Shown piece by piece: positions 23,568 through 35,167 of a stretch of 64,000 nucleotides of DNA. The notes under the pieces were generated by a model. It worked only from the letters and a program-made list of their open reading frames with translations. It made no database searches and had not been told where the DNA came from. Where the stretch lies: positions 36,975,888 to 37,039,887 of the forward strand of contig NC_087065.1 of NCBI RefSeq assembly GCF_963678635.1. The letters run 5' to 3'. The DNA comes from Symsagittifera roscoffensis. Its lineage: Eukaryota > Xenacoelomorpha > Acoela > Convolutidae. A program made the translations under genes and the position numbers. Numbering within the stretch: position 1 is the stretch's first letter; the number at the start of each line of letters is the position of its first letter.

Positions 23568-23929
23568 CACCTGTATTTTGTATTTTCTAGTGTCGAGTTG
23601 CGTGTTCTCATTGAAGAAACGTAACCCGTGTCGATTTCAAGTGAAAAAGACTTCAACACTTGTCATCTTCTTTTATCATTATCACTTCCATATCTAGAAA
23701 ATTGCAAGGATTTTGACTAGAATACGTGATGAAGGGACTCCTGACTGTAACTTCAGTTATTATGATACTTTTGACCTTCTGATTACCCTTTGAAAGATGA
23801 GAAAACAAAAGAAAATTAGACAGCAAATGAATAATTGTTTCATAACCTGCTTGCCCTGATTTCGTTTGCTCTGTATCACTTAATTGCCTAATAAGTTCAC
23901 TGATCAGACACATCTTGTTATTCACACTT

Positions 23930-24257
23930 TTTCAAAAAGAACAAAGCTGTAAATTCAGGAGCGGGCTTATAAAATGCCATACATTCGAAATAACAGAAAC
24001 AAATTTACAATGACGCCAGATACACAGAAAAACGTTACCAGATTTGCATAGAACAGGAAAAACACTCATGAGCAGTACCGGGACAGGAGGAGGGTGGAGT
24101 TCCCTTTTTGCAGGACAACTGACAGCTGTTGCATAAGATAGCGTTCATTTTCAAAAATGAACGTGCTCTTGGAGCGAATTTCGCGTGGCAATTAACATTA
24201 TGACTGTTTCTGTTGGTGTCGTTTTTGTCAAGTCCATGTTTGTTATTTCAGAAAATA
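23930..24257 (+). promoter_or_regulatory. ATP5PB upstream region, 5' UTR and probable 5' intron
   Basis: Contains a short palindrome GTTCATTTTCAAAAATGAAC (24144-24163) and a GC-richer tract near 24080. The acceptor TTTGTTATTTCAG (24239-24251) precedes the start codon. The matching donor may be GGCAATT near 24187 (a GC donor; the duplicate at 18470 has GGTAATT) or a GT further down. Promoter identity is inferred from position only. Confidence 0.4.
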
Positions 24258-25148
24258 ATGCTGTTCAAACGCTCAATTATCCCTCTCATGACCTCAAGAC
24301 TGTCAAGGTCTTTCGCGCCCCTCAGAGCAGCATCCCAGGGATCCGGAGCAGTGGTTGCCAAAGAAGACGATATTCCGGACGTATATGAGTTCAAAGATGA
24401 AAACCAGGGATGTCTTCCTTGTAATTGGCCGGCTAAACCCTGTGAGTTTCAAAATTTTACTGTAGTTAAAGAAGGAACGGAACCACGTGGGCCACAAAAA
24501 GATTACCCGGAATTGAAGTATCATATGTCCTACGATACCTCAAAATATAGACTGGGCATGGTACCGGAAGCGTTTTTCAACTTCATGCACGAGCGTACTG
24601 GTGTCTTGGGGCCCTATATGTTGCTTTGGGGAGGTGCAGTAACTCTGTTGTCGAAGGAGATTTTGATTTTCCAAGAAGAGTTCGGAGCTGTTCTGTCGTT
24701 CCTCACTGTCCCACCAATGCTGGCTTATTTAGTTGGCCCGAAGTTGGACAAATATTTCCGAACAAAATACAATGAGGAAATGATGGTTTTGGACAAATTA
24801 AAGAAGAGTAAGATTGAGCAGTTCTCGAACGAAGCCGACGCTCTCGATGAAGACGCGGTCAGAGCAGAAGCTGGCAAAGAAATCTTCCCGGCGTATGCTG
24901 CGAACGCAGAAAACATGGTTGAAGCTGAGTTCCGTCAACGACAGGATCAAGTTTTTGAGGCGTTTAAGCGACGAATGGATTACCAAGTCGCTCTCCAATC
25001 TTTGGAGGAGCAGGTAGTTCAGAAACAGATGGTTTCCTGGGTGAAGCAGGAAGTTCACAAGACTATTGACGCCAGGTCTCAGAAAGAAGGGATAGCGCAA
25101 TGCTTGAAAGACTTGAAAGCCCTTGCCGCCACTAATGTTACCATTTAA
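24258..25148 (+). CDS. ATP5PB: mitochondrial ATP synthase peripheral-stalk subunit b
   Basis: A 296-residue protein matching subunit b (formerly ATP5F1) of the F1Fo ATP synthase, the stator stalk that holds the catalytic head on the inner mitochondrial membrane. Visible features: an Arg/Ser-rich N-terminus typical of a mitochondrial presequence (MLFKRSIIPLMTSRLSRSF); the family segment GVLGPYMLLWGGAVTLLSKE and a second hydrophobic helix around VLSFLTVPPMLAYLVGP; then a long charged helical C-terminus. The start is the ATG just after a splice acceptor (TTTCAG ending at 24251), so a 5' untranslated intron is likely and the coding part is one exon. Longer open sequence upstream (from 24213) lacks an ATG and is intronic. 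The human protein is 256 residues as a precursor. A partial upstream duplicate lies at 18310-18610. Confidence 0.93.
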   Translation: MLFKRSIIPLMTSRLSRSFAPLRAASQGSGAVVAKEDDIPDVYEFKDENQGCLPCNWPAKPCEFQNFTVVKEGTEPRGPQKDYPELKYHMSYDTSKYRLGMVPEAFFNFMHERTGVLGPYMLLWGGAVTLLSKEILIFQEEFGAVLSFLTVPPMLAYLVGPKLDKYFRTKYNEEMMVLDKLKKSKIEQFSNEADALDEDAVRAEAGKEIFPAYAANAENMVEAEFRQRQDQVFEAFKRRMDYQVALQSLEEQVVQKQMVSWVKQEVHKTIDARSQKEGIAQCLKDLKALAATNVTI

Positions 25149-25647
25149 CCTGTAAATCACAAGGACAGAATTAATCTGAAAAAGAATGATAGTATTACAC
25201 GAGGCTTGAAATTGACAAATAATTGTTTAAAACCTTTTTCCTTTCGACAGCTGACTTTTTGGGCGCCACAGTTTTTATGCAGGATAGGATAATGGGATAG
25301 TAAAAACAATTGATAAAAAGAAACGCCACTCATTATAAAATCCTCAGCCATTATTGAGAGTAATGAACGTAGTGAGGACTATGTTGTTCTTTGTGATTTT
25401 TTTGTTTGTTTTTCAGGAAAAAGTCTAATGCTCTTATGACCACTGTTGTGCATTCATACATATTAATGCATTTATGAACGCACTTAGTTATGTATGCACT
25501 TCTTGAGTTGAATTCAAATTCATCTGCTGAAAGTACAGTTATTAGCTTTCTCCAAATAGGAACGTGGAAATAGCGGAAAAAAATGAAAGACTTCTCGTTT
25601 CGAAGTTGAATTAATTTTTTAGATTTCCCAGGGTGAATAAAAACTTA

Positions 25648-27262
25648 CCTAATAATCGATGAAAAGAATGTGAATTCAGACACATATAAAAAAAGTTTGA
25701 AATGGTAAAAATAAGCACCAGAGTCATATGAAAAGCAACATTTTAAATGGAGATTAAAACAGTTTGAACTTGTTTATCGCCGGAAGTCGGCGCCAATCGG
25801 GTCATCGACTTCCACCACCAGAGTCTCGCGGACACATGCTGCAGTGCCCCGCTGAACAGCAATCCCAAGTCTCTGCCGCAGAAAAAGAGTCGCTCTGTCG
25901 TCCCCGGTAGCCTGTGTTATTCTCTTGCCCAGGCTAGTGACGAAACGCAGCGTATCGGTTCCCAGTCCTCCAAGGGTTTCAATTGCAACTGGTTGGAAGA
26001 TGTGAGACTCAGATATTGATTCGTATTTTGACCGTTTACGGGTCTCGGCCGCATCTGCCACAGTTGGTCCCTCTTTACCAGCGAGTTGCGTGTAAGAGGA
26101 GGCTAGCCTATGGACACATGTAAAGTCCCATGCCAACGCTCACCCATGTGACCATGGCACCAGTGTCAGTCCGTCGGGTCTCTTGCGGTCAGACCGGAAG
26201 TCCTTGCGGCTCGAGTGTCGATGGAATATTGGCTTGGATGAACGCTCTATGAATGATGTGATTGCCCATAGAGTGTCTGGCATGAACTGATCTACTCTTT
26301 TTGCAAACTAACGCATGTTTGCCGTAGGAATCGACTATATCGCCACAAGAGCACTTGTGTGGTGTACAGACTGGTGCGCCAAGTCGAAATCCAATGGCAA
26401 TGCGAAATTCATCATCACTAAGTTGGAGTGCGAGTGATCGTGAAGGTAGTGCGTTGAGCCAGTCAGCAGCTCCGGGACACATTAATCCATTCAAGCGGGC
26501 ACTGTCTCCTGAATCCTTGAGCAGTTCGGCCTGTTGAAGCATCATTGGTAGTGACCACTTTTTTTGCTTATATTTGCGTTCTGGCAAAGGCACGTCGGTG
26601 CTCACGTTGTTTCGCCAACGTTGGATAGCATCTTGAATTAGTGATTCTGTAGTGGGTTCGCTAGCATATATGGTATTACAAATGTCGAGAGTGCTGAATA
26701 CAGATGACGCATATGCTGCAATGGCGAGTTTGGGTACCTGCATAATTCCCATTCCGCCCAGCTTGCAAGGCAGTGTCATGAGCTCCCATCGGGGATCGTC
26801 AATCATCACATTGAAAATAGCCTGCAATGTATTTCGAATGCACTCGTCAAATCGGTGTAAGGAAGTAGTTTTAAGGAAAAGAGTTGAGGTTCGCAGTATG
26901 TACATCAGTTTCGGGATATAAAAGCAGTTTTTTAAAAGAAAGAAAGCAACATGGGAAGGTAGGGATCGCAATCGACTGCACATTCGACTGAGTTCATCAA
27001 GTTTCTCATTAACAACGGCTTCTTGTGCGTTTTCGCCGATAGGAGCACCTAAGAGGACTAATTCTGTGGGTTCAGTGATGGTAATATGAGGAAAAACCGC
27101 CAGGAAAGATTGGATAATCGAATCCCTCTCTCGTGCATCATCACAGAAAACGATGAGTTCGGACTTGTTTTTCAGGTTCAATTCCATTCCAATCTTGACC
27201 CCTTCGGTCATCACCATCTCGAGGTCTTTGAGGACGTTTTGCCACATGACATCCTAATAATC
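25648..27262 (-). mobile_element. 5'-truncated LINE insertion with 10-bp target-site duplication
   Basis: Minus-strand element flanked by CCTAATAATC at 25648-25657 and again at 27253-27262. Flanking sequence on both sides (25590-25650 and 27263-27480) matches the two halves of the uninterrupted repeat at 45400-45700, which supports insertion at this point. The coding part starts just after where the RT catalytic box would be and ends in the restriction-like endonuclease. The 3' tail (25773-25658) is AT-rich without a clear poly-A. This fits target-primed reverse transcription with 5' truncation. Confidence 0.75.
25774..27247 (-). pseudogene. RT thumb and restriction-like endonuclease remnant of the truncated LINE
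   Basis: A 352-codon frame (27247-26189) holds post-catalytic RT sequence (LVLLGAPIG, WELMTLPCKLGGMGI) and a Cys/His cluster (CTPHKCSCGDIVDSYGKH) of the kind seen in R2-like elements. A frame change near 26190 leads to KRPDGLTLVPW, an in-frame TGA, and WDFTCVHRLA (26136 on), which together form the restriction-like endonuclease core. The end reads QRLGIAVQRGTAACV. It is the same broad family as 21355-23567 but clearly diverged. It cannot encode an active protein. Confidence 0.75.
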
Positions 27263-27399
27263 TAGTTTTCTGAAATTGGGTTAATTTTATCAAAAAGCAC
27301 CAATCATGAATTGTTCTTGAAATTACAAGGTTTTTAAAGGGCATATATTTTTTCTGTGAACTTCCAAAGCTGCAGTTTTTTGAAAAAAAAATTAAGTTA

Positions 27400-28850
27400 A
27401 TTTTTTTTTCTATTTCCTTGCGTTAATTACTCTTTTCCAACTGTCAGTTGGCTATGTGTTTTGTATGCAAAGTTGTTATATTTGTGTTTGATCTCAAGTG
27501 ATGTGAAGCTCTGCTTCGCATCTGTTTAATAATTACTCTCGTGATGAGCAAGGATGACGTAGTTGGGTTTTAGAATTTTCCCGGTAAACAACTTTGATCA
27601 CTGGATGACTGATTTTCGTTGTCATCTTCCTCTATCTTCAATTTTGTCAGTTAACAGACAAATTTAGCGCACGTTCGCTTTTCAAATGCCCATTCTAGTC
27701 GAAATTTGTTTTTACGCTGGCGAGAGCAAGTGTCTTGTAATTGGGAATAAAAAGTTTTCCCCGTAAACAACTTTTCCTACAAGAAATTGAACTTGCTTTA
27801 TTATTATTACACTTGGCCTGAAGACGCGTTGACTTTTTCGCCATAAGGCTCAGGGTTCGAGTCGCAGTAGGACTTTTTTTTTGCGGCATGTATAAAATTC
27901 AAAATATGAACCAAGAACAGTACGCCCAATTTTTTTTTCACGAGAAGCTATGATTCTTGGAAAAGTGGTTTTTAGACTTTTCACTGTTTTTTCACCTAAA
28001 CTTTTTGACTTTTCTTAGAAACCACTCTATCAAATCTGAGATGAAATGTTAATTCAAAGGAATTGGTTGCTAGGTTTTTACCTGCAGGAACGACGACGCC
28101 TAATTTGTTTAAAGAAAAATGTTAGCAAAGTTCTTATTTCTCGAAAAATTTCTTTCGAGTTTTTGAAATTACTCATATCATCCCGTATCAAAATAAGAAA
28201 TTCAAAAAAATATCAAATAGATACTTCCTGCTTAAGCTGGCCCCCAAGTTAATTTTTATCGAGACATGCGAAAGTTTTGATTCACTAATTTTTTTCAACA
28301 ATTTTAATTTGCTTTCGACTTCTGATGTTCATTTATGTTTGTGTTATATCGCAAGTGATGGGAAACTCCGCTACGCCTCCGTGTTAATGTTGGTTGTAAA
28401 TTTACCGATTTCAGTATATCAGTTTCTTCTGTTTTTTTTTAGGTGGCCTTAAATTTTTGGCTGATAATTTATCTGCTCAGCCGCCTTTTTTTGAGTCTTT
28501 CGAGAAGCAAAAAGTTTAACATTAATGCTATGAGGGAGACTTGAAAGCGTTTAACTTTGTTAGTTTTTTTATTATAAAAAGAAACATTTTCGGCGCTAAG
28601 TGTCCGCTCAAGAACTGACGGCTTTGTTAGCTTTGTTCCGCTGCCTATTTAGCAATCAATATCTTATTTTTTTTGCAAATTTTTTTGAAAGGATAGTTTT
28701 TGAAGACCAAATCTAAATTTTTGGTAGATCTATTTTTTCAGAAATTTAATTTCGATTTTTTTTCTACGGTTTTCTCTAGGATAGTTTGTCATGCTTTGTA
28801 TGCGTTGTTTCACAAGTGGAGCAAAGCTTCGTTATAGCTCTGTATTAAAA
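27400..28850 (+). repeat. first cluster of the dispersed hairpin-core repeat
   Basis: Three copies of a ~45-bp core with consensus near TATCGCAAGTGATGCGAAGC followed by TCTGCTTCGCCTCTGTGTTA lie at about 27487-27530, 28343-28388 and 28808-28855. A companion module, GCGAGAGCAAGTGTCTTGTA with CCCCGTAAACAAC, is at 27719-27770. A tRNA-like stretch follows at 27813-27878. There are no supportable genes in 27263-29680. Confidence 0.55.
27813..27878 (+). repeat. tRNA-like segment within the dispersed repeat
   Basis: TTGGCCTGAAGACGCG resembles a pol III A box and AGGGTTCGAGTCGC resembles a B box, about 35 bases apart, followed by a T run. Related but weaker segments are at 42345-42412 and 46212-46287, each after a CCCCGTAAATAAC-type or comparable module. 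They look like a tRNA-derived part of a SINE-like repeat rather than true tRNA genes, because an acceptor stem does not pair. Confidence 0.45.
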
Positions 28851-29688
28851 TTAGTCTCTAACGCATGATATGGGGGCTTCGTTTTTTTCACAATAACAAT
28901 TATTATGTTTTGCTATTTTTAGTGTTTTTTTTTGCTCAGTGAATGACTCCTCATATGAATACTCTTCTATTGGACTTTTTTGGGTTTTTCCTCAGGAAAA
29001 GGTCTAAAATGCTCTATTAACTACACTTGTGCATTCATGCATATTATGAAACATAGTCCGGCCCGAATTTGGGAAAACTTTCTCAGAAAAATGCAGGTTG
29101 AACCAAGTATGCAAATACTTATTATATCTGAACTCTTTTCTATTCCTCACGTTACGCATCTCAAACATCTCTCCTATAATGATTTTTGAGCACCGTCTTG
29201 GTTTACTACTGGCATAATCTGCACCGACCGTGGCATAATCTGGTATGTAGGGTGTAATGGCATAGGGTAGAATGGTATAGGGTAGTTTGGAATAGGGTAG
29301 ATTGTCCTGCCACCCAAAATAAGACTTTCTTGATAAATAGAATGCAAAAAATTAGTTCAACTAACTGCCATTAAAGACGCAATTAAAGGCAAAGTTTTTC
29401 CAATATAATGGTATGAATGATTGAATCAATAGCCTTCGCAATTTCTAGGAACAAGAAGATTAGAGTTTTACTTTGATCAGTAATGCAAAAGGCACATTCA
29501 CAGTATTTTAACAGCTGTGGAGCCGGCGAGTAGTTTTTGCGCTATGTTGATTTGCTAATAATCTGGCGGAAAAGAACTCCTAAATTTTTTGTGTATTTTT
29601 TGAGAGCTGATGATAACGAGCATAAGACAGACACCGGTCGGTGGTTTTTTATGTCGTTTATGAACTTTTTGTTGCGCTGTTTTCCTAG

Positions 29689-29808
29689 GTTCTGGAAAAA
29701 GTTTTCGTCAGTGATGTTGTTAAAAAGTTCGAGATATTCTTCAGAAGAGATCGATATATTTTATCAGCAGCTAAAGCTATTGAATGGACGCTTTCTCTCT
29801 TGTCATAA
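29689..29808 (+). other. possible orphan terminal exon
   Basis: A plausible acceptor TTTTCCTAG (ending 29688) is followed by a 39-codon open frame to TAA, starting VLEKVFVSDVVKKFEIFFRR. It is charged and helical in character, unlike the translations around it. No upstream exon was found and the frame is short, so it may be chance. It lies just left of the 1.9-kb duplicated block. Confidence 0.2.
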
Positions 29809-30786
29809 ATCATCTTCCGGTATTAAGACATCAGATAAGCATATATCGGCTTCTAAGCGCGAATCAGCAATAATACATGTTTTGGAGGTAAAAATGGTTG
29901 AATGCATGCTGTTTTTTTTTTTTTACAAAAGTGTTCTCTCGTTGAAGTGTCGGAGAAACCAAATTATTTTGTGTGATGAATTCCTATTTTCAGCTTCTAC
30001 GAACGACTGTTTGCAATAGAACTTAGGTCTGATTGTAATAGAAATCGTGCATCTAAAATTTTGTGCAACGCTATGTAATCAGCATCATATTTAAATCGCT
30101 AGACTTTAAAAAAAGCTTCCTGCTTTCTGGGCCAAAAGAGAAATTTATCGATAAAACTCGCTGTCTGGATAAATGGTTTTTTAAACTCTTTGAATATGAT
30201 TTTTAAGTTTTAATACCAACCAATCATAATCCATAACTAACCTTTATAATATTTACTGTATAAACTGACTGTCCGCAATCAGAACGCGCTTTTAGAAGAA
30301 CTAGAATGAAGTTGATCTCAAAAATTATTCGTTTTACCAGTATTTTACTGGATCTACTGAGACATAGAAAATAATGCTATAATAGGATAAGTATTGGACT
30401 AAGTAGTTGCCCGAACCTATCCGACCGAAAATAGAAAGCCCAACGAACAGACTGTGTGCTCTACTTGAAATTACTTTGAGATAGCAAACAATTCCAATTT
30501 CAGTAAATCTTATTGGTGGGTGTTCTTTTTCTAGCTAGTTTGCGTTTACTGGGCTTATCATTAAGTCTTATATTGGAGGAAGCATTTGCATCTAGTCTGA
30601 TAAGGAAGCAATTTTTCATCTTAAAAGTATTCGGTCTGTTTTTTATTCTTTCTTTTATGATCATTGAGTGGTTAGTTTTTGTGTGAATTACTGATATGTA
30701 TCCGATTTCTAATTAAATAAACGAATTAGCGAACGTATTGTTTAATTTTCTTGTTCATGAACTTTTGCTTTCCAGAGTTTTTCAGA

Positions 30787-31766
30787 TTTTGTGGCGTTTA
30801 AGTTTGATAAACAAAATCCGATTTTATTGTAACCGGGCACTATGTTTTTTTGGCGTATAAGTTTGATAAACGAAATCCGATTTTATTGTAACCGGGCACT
30901 ATGCTTTTTTGGCGTATAAGTTTGATAAACGAAATCCAATTTTATTGTAACCGGGCACTATGCTTTTTTGGCGTATAAGTTTGATAAACGAAATCCCATT
31001 TTATTGTAACCGGGCACTATGCTTTTTCGGCGTATAGGTTTGATGAACGAAATCCGATTTTATTGTAACCGGGCACTATGCTTTTTTGGCGTATAATTTT
31101 GATAAACGAAATCCAATTTTATTGTAACCGGGCACTACGCTTTTTTGGCGTATAAGTTTGATAAACGAAATCCGATTTTATTGTAACCGGGCACTATGCT
31201 TTTTTGGCGTATAAGTTTGATAAACGAAATCCTATTTTATTGTAACCGGGCACTATGCTTTTTTGGCGTATAAGTTTGATAAACGAAATCCGATTTTATT
31301 GTAACCGGGCACTATGCTTTTTTGGCGTATAAGTTTGATAAACGAAATTCAATTTTATTGTAACCGGGCACTATGCTTTTTTGGCGTATAAGTTTGATAA
31401 ACGAAATCCGATTTTATTGTAACCGGGCACTATGCTTTTTCGGCGTATAAGTTTGATAAACGAAATCCGATTTTATTGTAACCGGGCACTATGCTTTTTT
31501 GGCGTATAATTTTGATAAATGAAATCCAATTTTATTGTAACCGGGCACTACGCTTTTTTGGCGTATAAGTTTGATAAACGAAATCCGATTTTATTGTAAC
31601 CGGGCACTATGCTTTTTTGGCGTATAAGTTTGATAAACGAAATCCTATTTTATTGTAACCGGGCACTATGCTTTTTTGGCGTATAAGTTTGATAAACGAA
31701 ATCCGATTTTATTGTAACCGGGCACTATGCTTTTTTGGCGTATAAGTATGATAAACGAAATCCAAT
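30787..31766 (+). repeat. 59-bp satellite array 1 (about 16-17 copies)
   Basis: Head-to-tail units of about 59 bp. Each contains GGCGTATAAGTTTGATAAAC, GAAATCCGATTTTATTGTAA and CCGGGCACTATGC plus a T run. Variation is mostly single bases (CCGAT, CCAAT, CCTAT) and T-run length. Some variant units recur at a fixed distance, which shows that blocks of several units were copied together. The first unit (GTGGCGTTTAAG) is divergent. Confidence 0.95.
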
Positions 31767-32704
31767 GCTTCTAAGCGCGAATCAGCAATAATACATGTTT
31801 TGGAGGTAAAAATGGTTGAATGCATGCTGTTTTTTTTTACAAAAGTGTTCTCTCGTTGAAGTGTCGGAGAAACCAAATTATTTTTTGTGATGAATTCCTA
31901 TTTTCAGCTTCTACGAACGACTGTTTGCAATAGAACTTAGGTCTGATTGTAATAGAAATCGTGCATCTAAAATTTTGTGCAAAGCTATGTAATCAGCATC
32001 ATATTTAAATCGGTAGACTTTAAAAAAAGCTTCCTGCTTTCTGGGCCAAAAGAGAAATTTATCGATAAAACTCGCTGTCTGGATAAATGGTTTTTTAAAC
32101 TCTTTGAATATGATTTTTAAGTTTTAATACTAACCAATCATATTCCATAACTAACCTTTATAATATTTACTGTATAAACTGACTGTCCGCAATCAGAACG
32201 CGCTTTTAGAAGAACTAGAATGAAGTTGATCTCAAAAATTATTCGTTTTACCAGTATTTTACTGGATCTACTGAGACATAGAAATTAATGCTATAATAGG
32301 ATAAGTATTGGACTAAGTAGTTGCCCGAACCTATCCGACCGAAAATAGAAAGCCCAACGAACAGACTGTGTGCTCTACTTGAAATTACTTTGAGATAGCA
32401 AACAATTCCAATTTCAGTAAATCTTATTGGTGGGTGTTCTTTTTCTAGCTAGTTTGCGTTTACTGGGCTTATCATTAAGTCTTATATTGGAGGAAGCATT
32501 TGCATCTAGTCTGATAAGGAAGCAATTTTTCATTTTAAAAGTATTCGGTCTGTTTTTTATTCTTTCTTTTATGATCATTGAGTGGTTAGTTTTTGTGTGA
32601 ATTACTGATATGTATCCGATTTCTAATTAAATAAACGAATTAGCGAACGTATTGTTTAATTTTCTTGTTCATGAACTTTTGCTTTCCAGAGTTTTTCAGA
32701 TTTT

Positions 32705-33708
32705 GTGGCGTTTAAGTTTGATAAACAAAATCCGATTTTATTGTAACCGGGCACTATGTTTTTTTTGGCGTATAAGTTTGATAAACGAAATCCGATTTTA
32801 TTGTAACCGGGCACTATGCTTTTTTGGCGTATAAGTTTGATAAACGAAATCCAATTTTATTGTAACCGGGCACTATGCTTTTTTGGCGTATAAGTTTGAT
32901 AAACGAAATCCGATTTTATTGTAACCGGGCACTATGCTTTTTCGGCGTATAAGTTTGATAAACGAAATCCGATTTTATTGTAACCGGGCACTATGCTTTT
33001 TTGGCGTATAATTTTGATTAACGAAATCCAATTTTATTGTAACCGGGCACTACGCTTTTTTGGCGTATAAGTTTGATAAACGAAATCCGATTTTATTGTA
33101 ACCGGGCACTATGCTTTTTTGGCGCATAAGTTTGATAAACGAAATCCTATTTTATTGTAACCGGGCACTATGCTTTTTTGGCGTATAAGTTTGATAAACG
33201 AAATCCGATTTTATTGTAACCGGGCACTATGCTTTTTTGGCGTATAAGTATGATAAAAGAAATCCAATTTTATTGTAACCGGGCACTATGCTTTTTTGGC
33301 GTATAAGTTTGATAAACGAAATCCGATTTTATTGTAACCGGGCACTATGCTTTTTTGGCGTATAAGTTTGATAAACGAAATCCGATTTTATTGTAACCGG
33401 GCACTTTGCTTTTTTGGCGTATAAGTTTGATAAACGAAATCCGATTTTATTGTAACCGGGCACTATGCTTTTTGGCGTATAAGTTTGATAAACGAAATCC
33501 AATTTTATTGTAATCGGGCATTATGCTTTTTTGGCGTATAAGTTTCATAAACGAAATCCAATTTTATTGTAACCGGTCACTATGCTTTTTTGGCGTATAA
33601 GTTTGATAAACGAAATCCGATTTTATTGTAACCGGGCACTATGCTTTTTTGGCGTATAAGTTTGATAAACGAAATCCGATTTTATCGTACCCGGGCACTA
33701 TGCTTTCC
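32705..33708 (+). repeat. 59-bp satellite array 2 (about 17 copies)
   Basis: Same unit and same divergent first unit as array 1. It ends at CACTATGCTTTCCGCTAAC. Two further partial units occur at 34094-34190 after the SINE, followed by the same CCGCTAACAATTTTGCTAAC flank, so the array end itself was duplicated (offset about 483 bp). Confidence 0.95.
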
Positions 33709-33759
33709 GCTAACAATTTTTCTAACAAAGTTTGCTCGAGAGATGTTTCATAGTGCTTC

Positions 33760-34093
33760 ATAGCACAGTGGTAAGGCGTTCACTTTGAAATCGTCAGATC
33801 GATTATTCGATCCCATGCCATGGCAATGATAGTGTGTGAGGACAAGCTCTCACTTGACCTCCAGCTTCAGGTCTACCACAACCTGACCAAATTAGGCTGC
33901 AATAGTGACCACGTAAAAGTTCTAGACGCAAAAAAAACGGCCTTGAGTCGCAATAAACTGCTTCGCTCAGCAAAATAACACTGTCTGGAATGTGGGGAGA
34001 TAATACAAATGGACTATCCTCGACAGGACTGTTAGGGCCTGCTGATAGCTCCTCTGCAATTCGCAGGAACTACAATTATTATTATTTTTATTA
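33760..34093 (+). mobile_element. tRNA-derived SINE
   Basis: Head: TAGCACAGTGGTAAGGCG (A box) and TTATTCGATCCC (B box), the order and spacing of a pol III promoter in a tRNA-derived SINE. The body is about 250 bp of non-coding sequence, and the tail is a run of ATT repeats (34075-34093). It interrupts the end of the satellite region. A clear target duplication was not found. Confidence 0.65.
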
Positions 34094-34199
34094 TAAACGA
34101 AATCCGATTTTATTGTAAGCGGGCACTATGCTTTTTTGGCGTATAAGTTTGATAAACGGAATCCGATTTTTTTGTAACCGGGCACTATGCTTTCCGCTA

Positions 34200-35165
34200 A
34201 CAATTTTGCTAACAAAATTTGCTCGAGAGATGTTTCATAGTGCTTCATAACAGATTCAACTACAATGACGGCTTCTGCGCATATAGCTTTTGACTTTTTC
34301 CTGCAATTTGTAAACTCACTGTAATTTTTTACTTTTTTCGTTTTTACTGCAAGGTCTCTTCGATTTTAATATTTTCGGCTTGTTATATTGCTTAGTTCAT
34401 CCTAAGTTTTTATGCTTGTACTTCGTTTGCTTGTTTTTTTTACATTGGTTTTTCATTTTGGCTTTCTTTTGATTGTCTTTCGGCTAGACGTTCTTTCAGC
34501 TGCTTTTGTATCGGAAGTGGCGTCGACCTTGCTTCGCTTCTTTTTTTAAATTCTTTTCAAACGGATGAACTAAGTAGGGTTTGTAATTTTGAATAAATCT
34601 GATAGTTAGCAACTTTCTGCTGAGCAATTTTGTTTGATTTTTGTAAAAAAAATTAATGGGGTAAAAATATCTGTTATAGATAGATCAGAACTGGTTTCGG
34701 GGTGAGAAATCATGATAATTTTCTGTTCTTTCGATTTTTTTGTGAAGAAATCGATTTTTAACCGATCGTTAATAAGCAAAATTATGTGACTTTCAAACGA
34801 GAGGTCTATTGTACAAACTTGTGACGATGTATTTGGTTTCGTCCCCGTAAGCTCGAGAATTTAATAATTTGAATTACTCTCTTTAGGAATGCTGATATTG
34901 TTCTCCAATGAGGAACATGAAAGTTTATTCCCCTTATTTCAAGTTTTTCTAGCCTATCTCGTCAGCGGGCTTAGGTTTTTCTGTGTCTCGGTTGTTCGGT
35001 TCTCCTGTGTTTGCAATTTGATTCAGTCCCAGGCTGTGTCTCACCTTCCTGCATGTCCCTGTGCTGGAGAGTGGAACCCTTTTCCTCCACAGATTCGTCC
35101 GGCGTGTTTCGTTTTTCCTTTCTCAATTTACGTGAAACACCAAGCGGGAAAGCGAAAAATAAAAG
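34200..35165. other. AT-rich region without a supportable gene
   Basis: Open frames here, for example plus 34889-35272, run into the adjacent MITE and have no recognisable domain or splice structure. I see no RNA gene. Confidence 0.4.
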
Positions 35166-35167
35166 GT

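Larger units (their letters stand above)
29849..33708 (+). repeat. 1.9-kb tandem duplication, each unit ending in a satellite array
   Basis: The ~940-bp sequence at 29849-30787 recurs almost unchanged at 31767-32704 (offset 1914-1918). Each copy is followed by an array of the 59-bp satellite. The second copy begins in mid-satellite (TCCAAT followed by GCTTCTAAGCGCG), marking the duplication joint at 31766. No coding content is supported. Confidence 0.9.

Noticed and set aside
24213-24257. N-terminal extension of ATP5PB by 15 codons
   Set aside because: No ATG is available and a clear splice acceptor lies between this stretch and the ATG at 24258.
29537-30019. 160-codon plus-strand open frame
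   Set aside because: No ATG-supported start or domain, and it runs through a T-run and into the duplicated block. A shorter alternative exon (29689-29808) in another frame is slightly more plausible and was listed at low confidence.
32652-32834. Short repetitive ORF at the start of satellite array 2
   Set aside because: It is a translation of the 59-bp satellite and its flank, with no independent evidence of coding.
30787-33708. Regularly spaced repeats that might suggest a CRISPR array
   Set aside because: The units are contiguous 59-bp satellites without unique spacers, in animal DNA.
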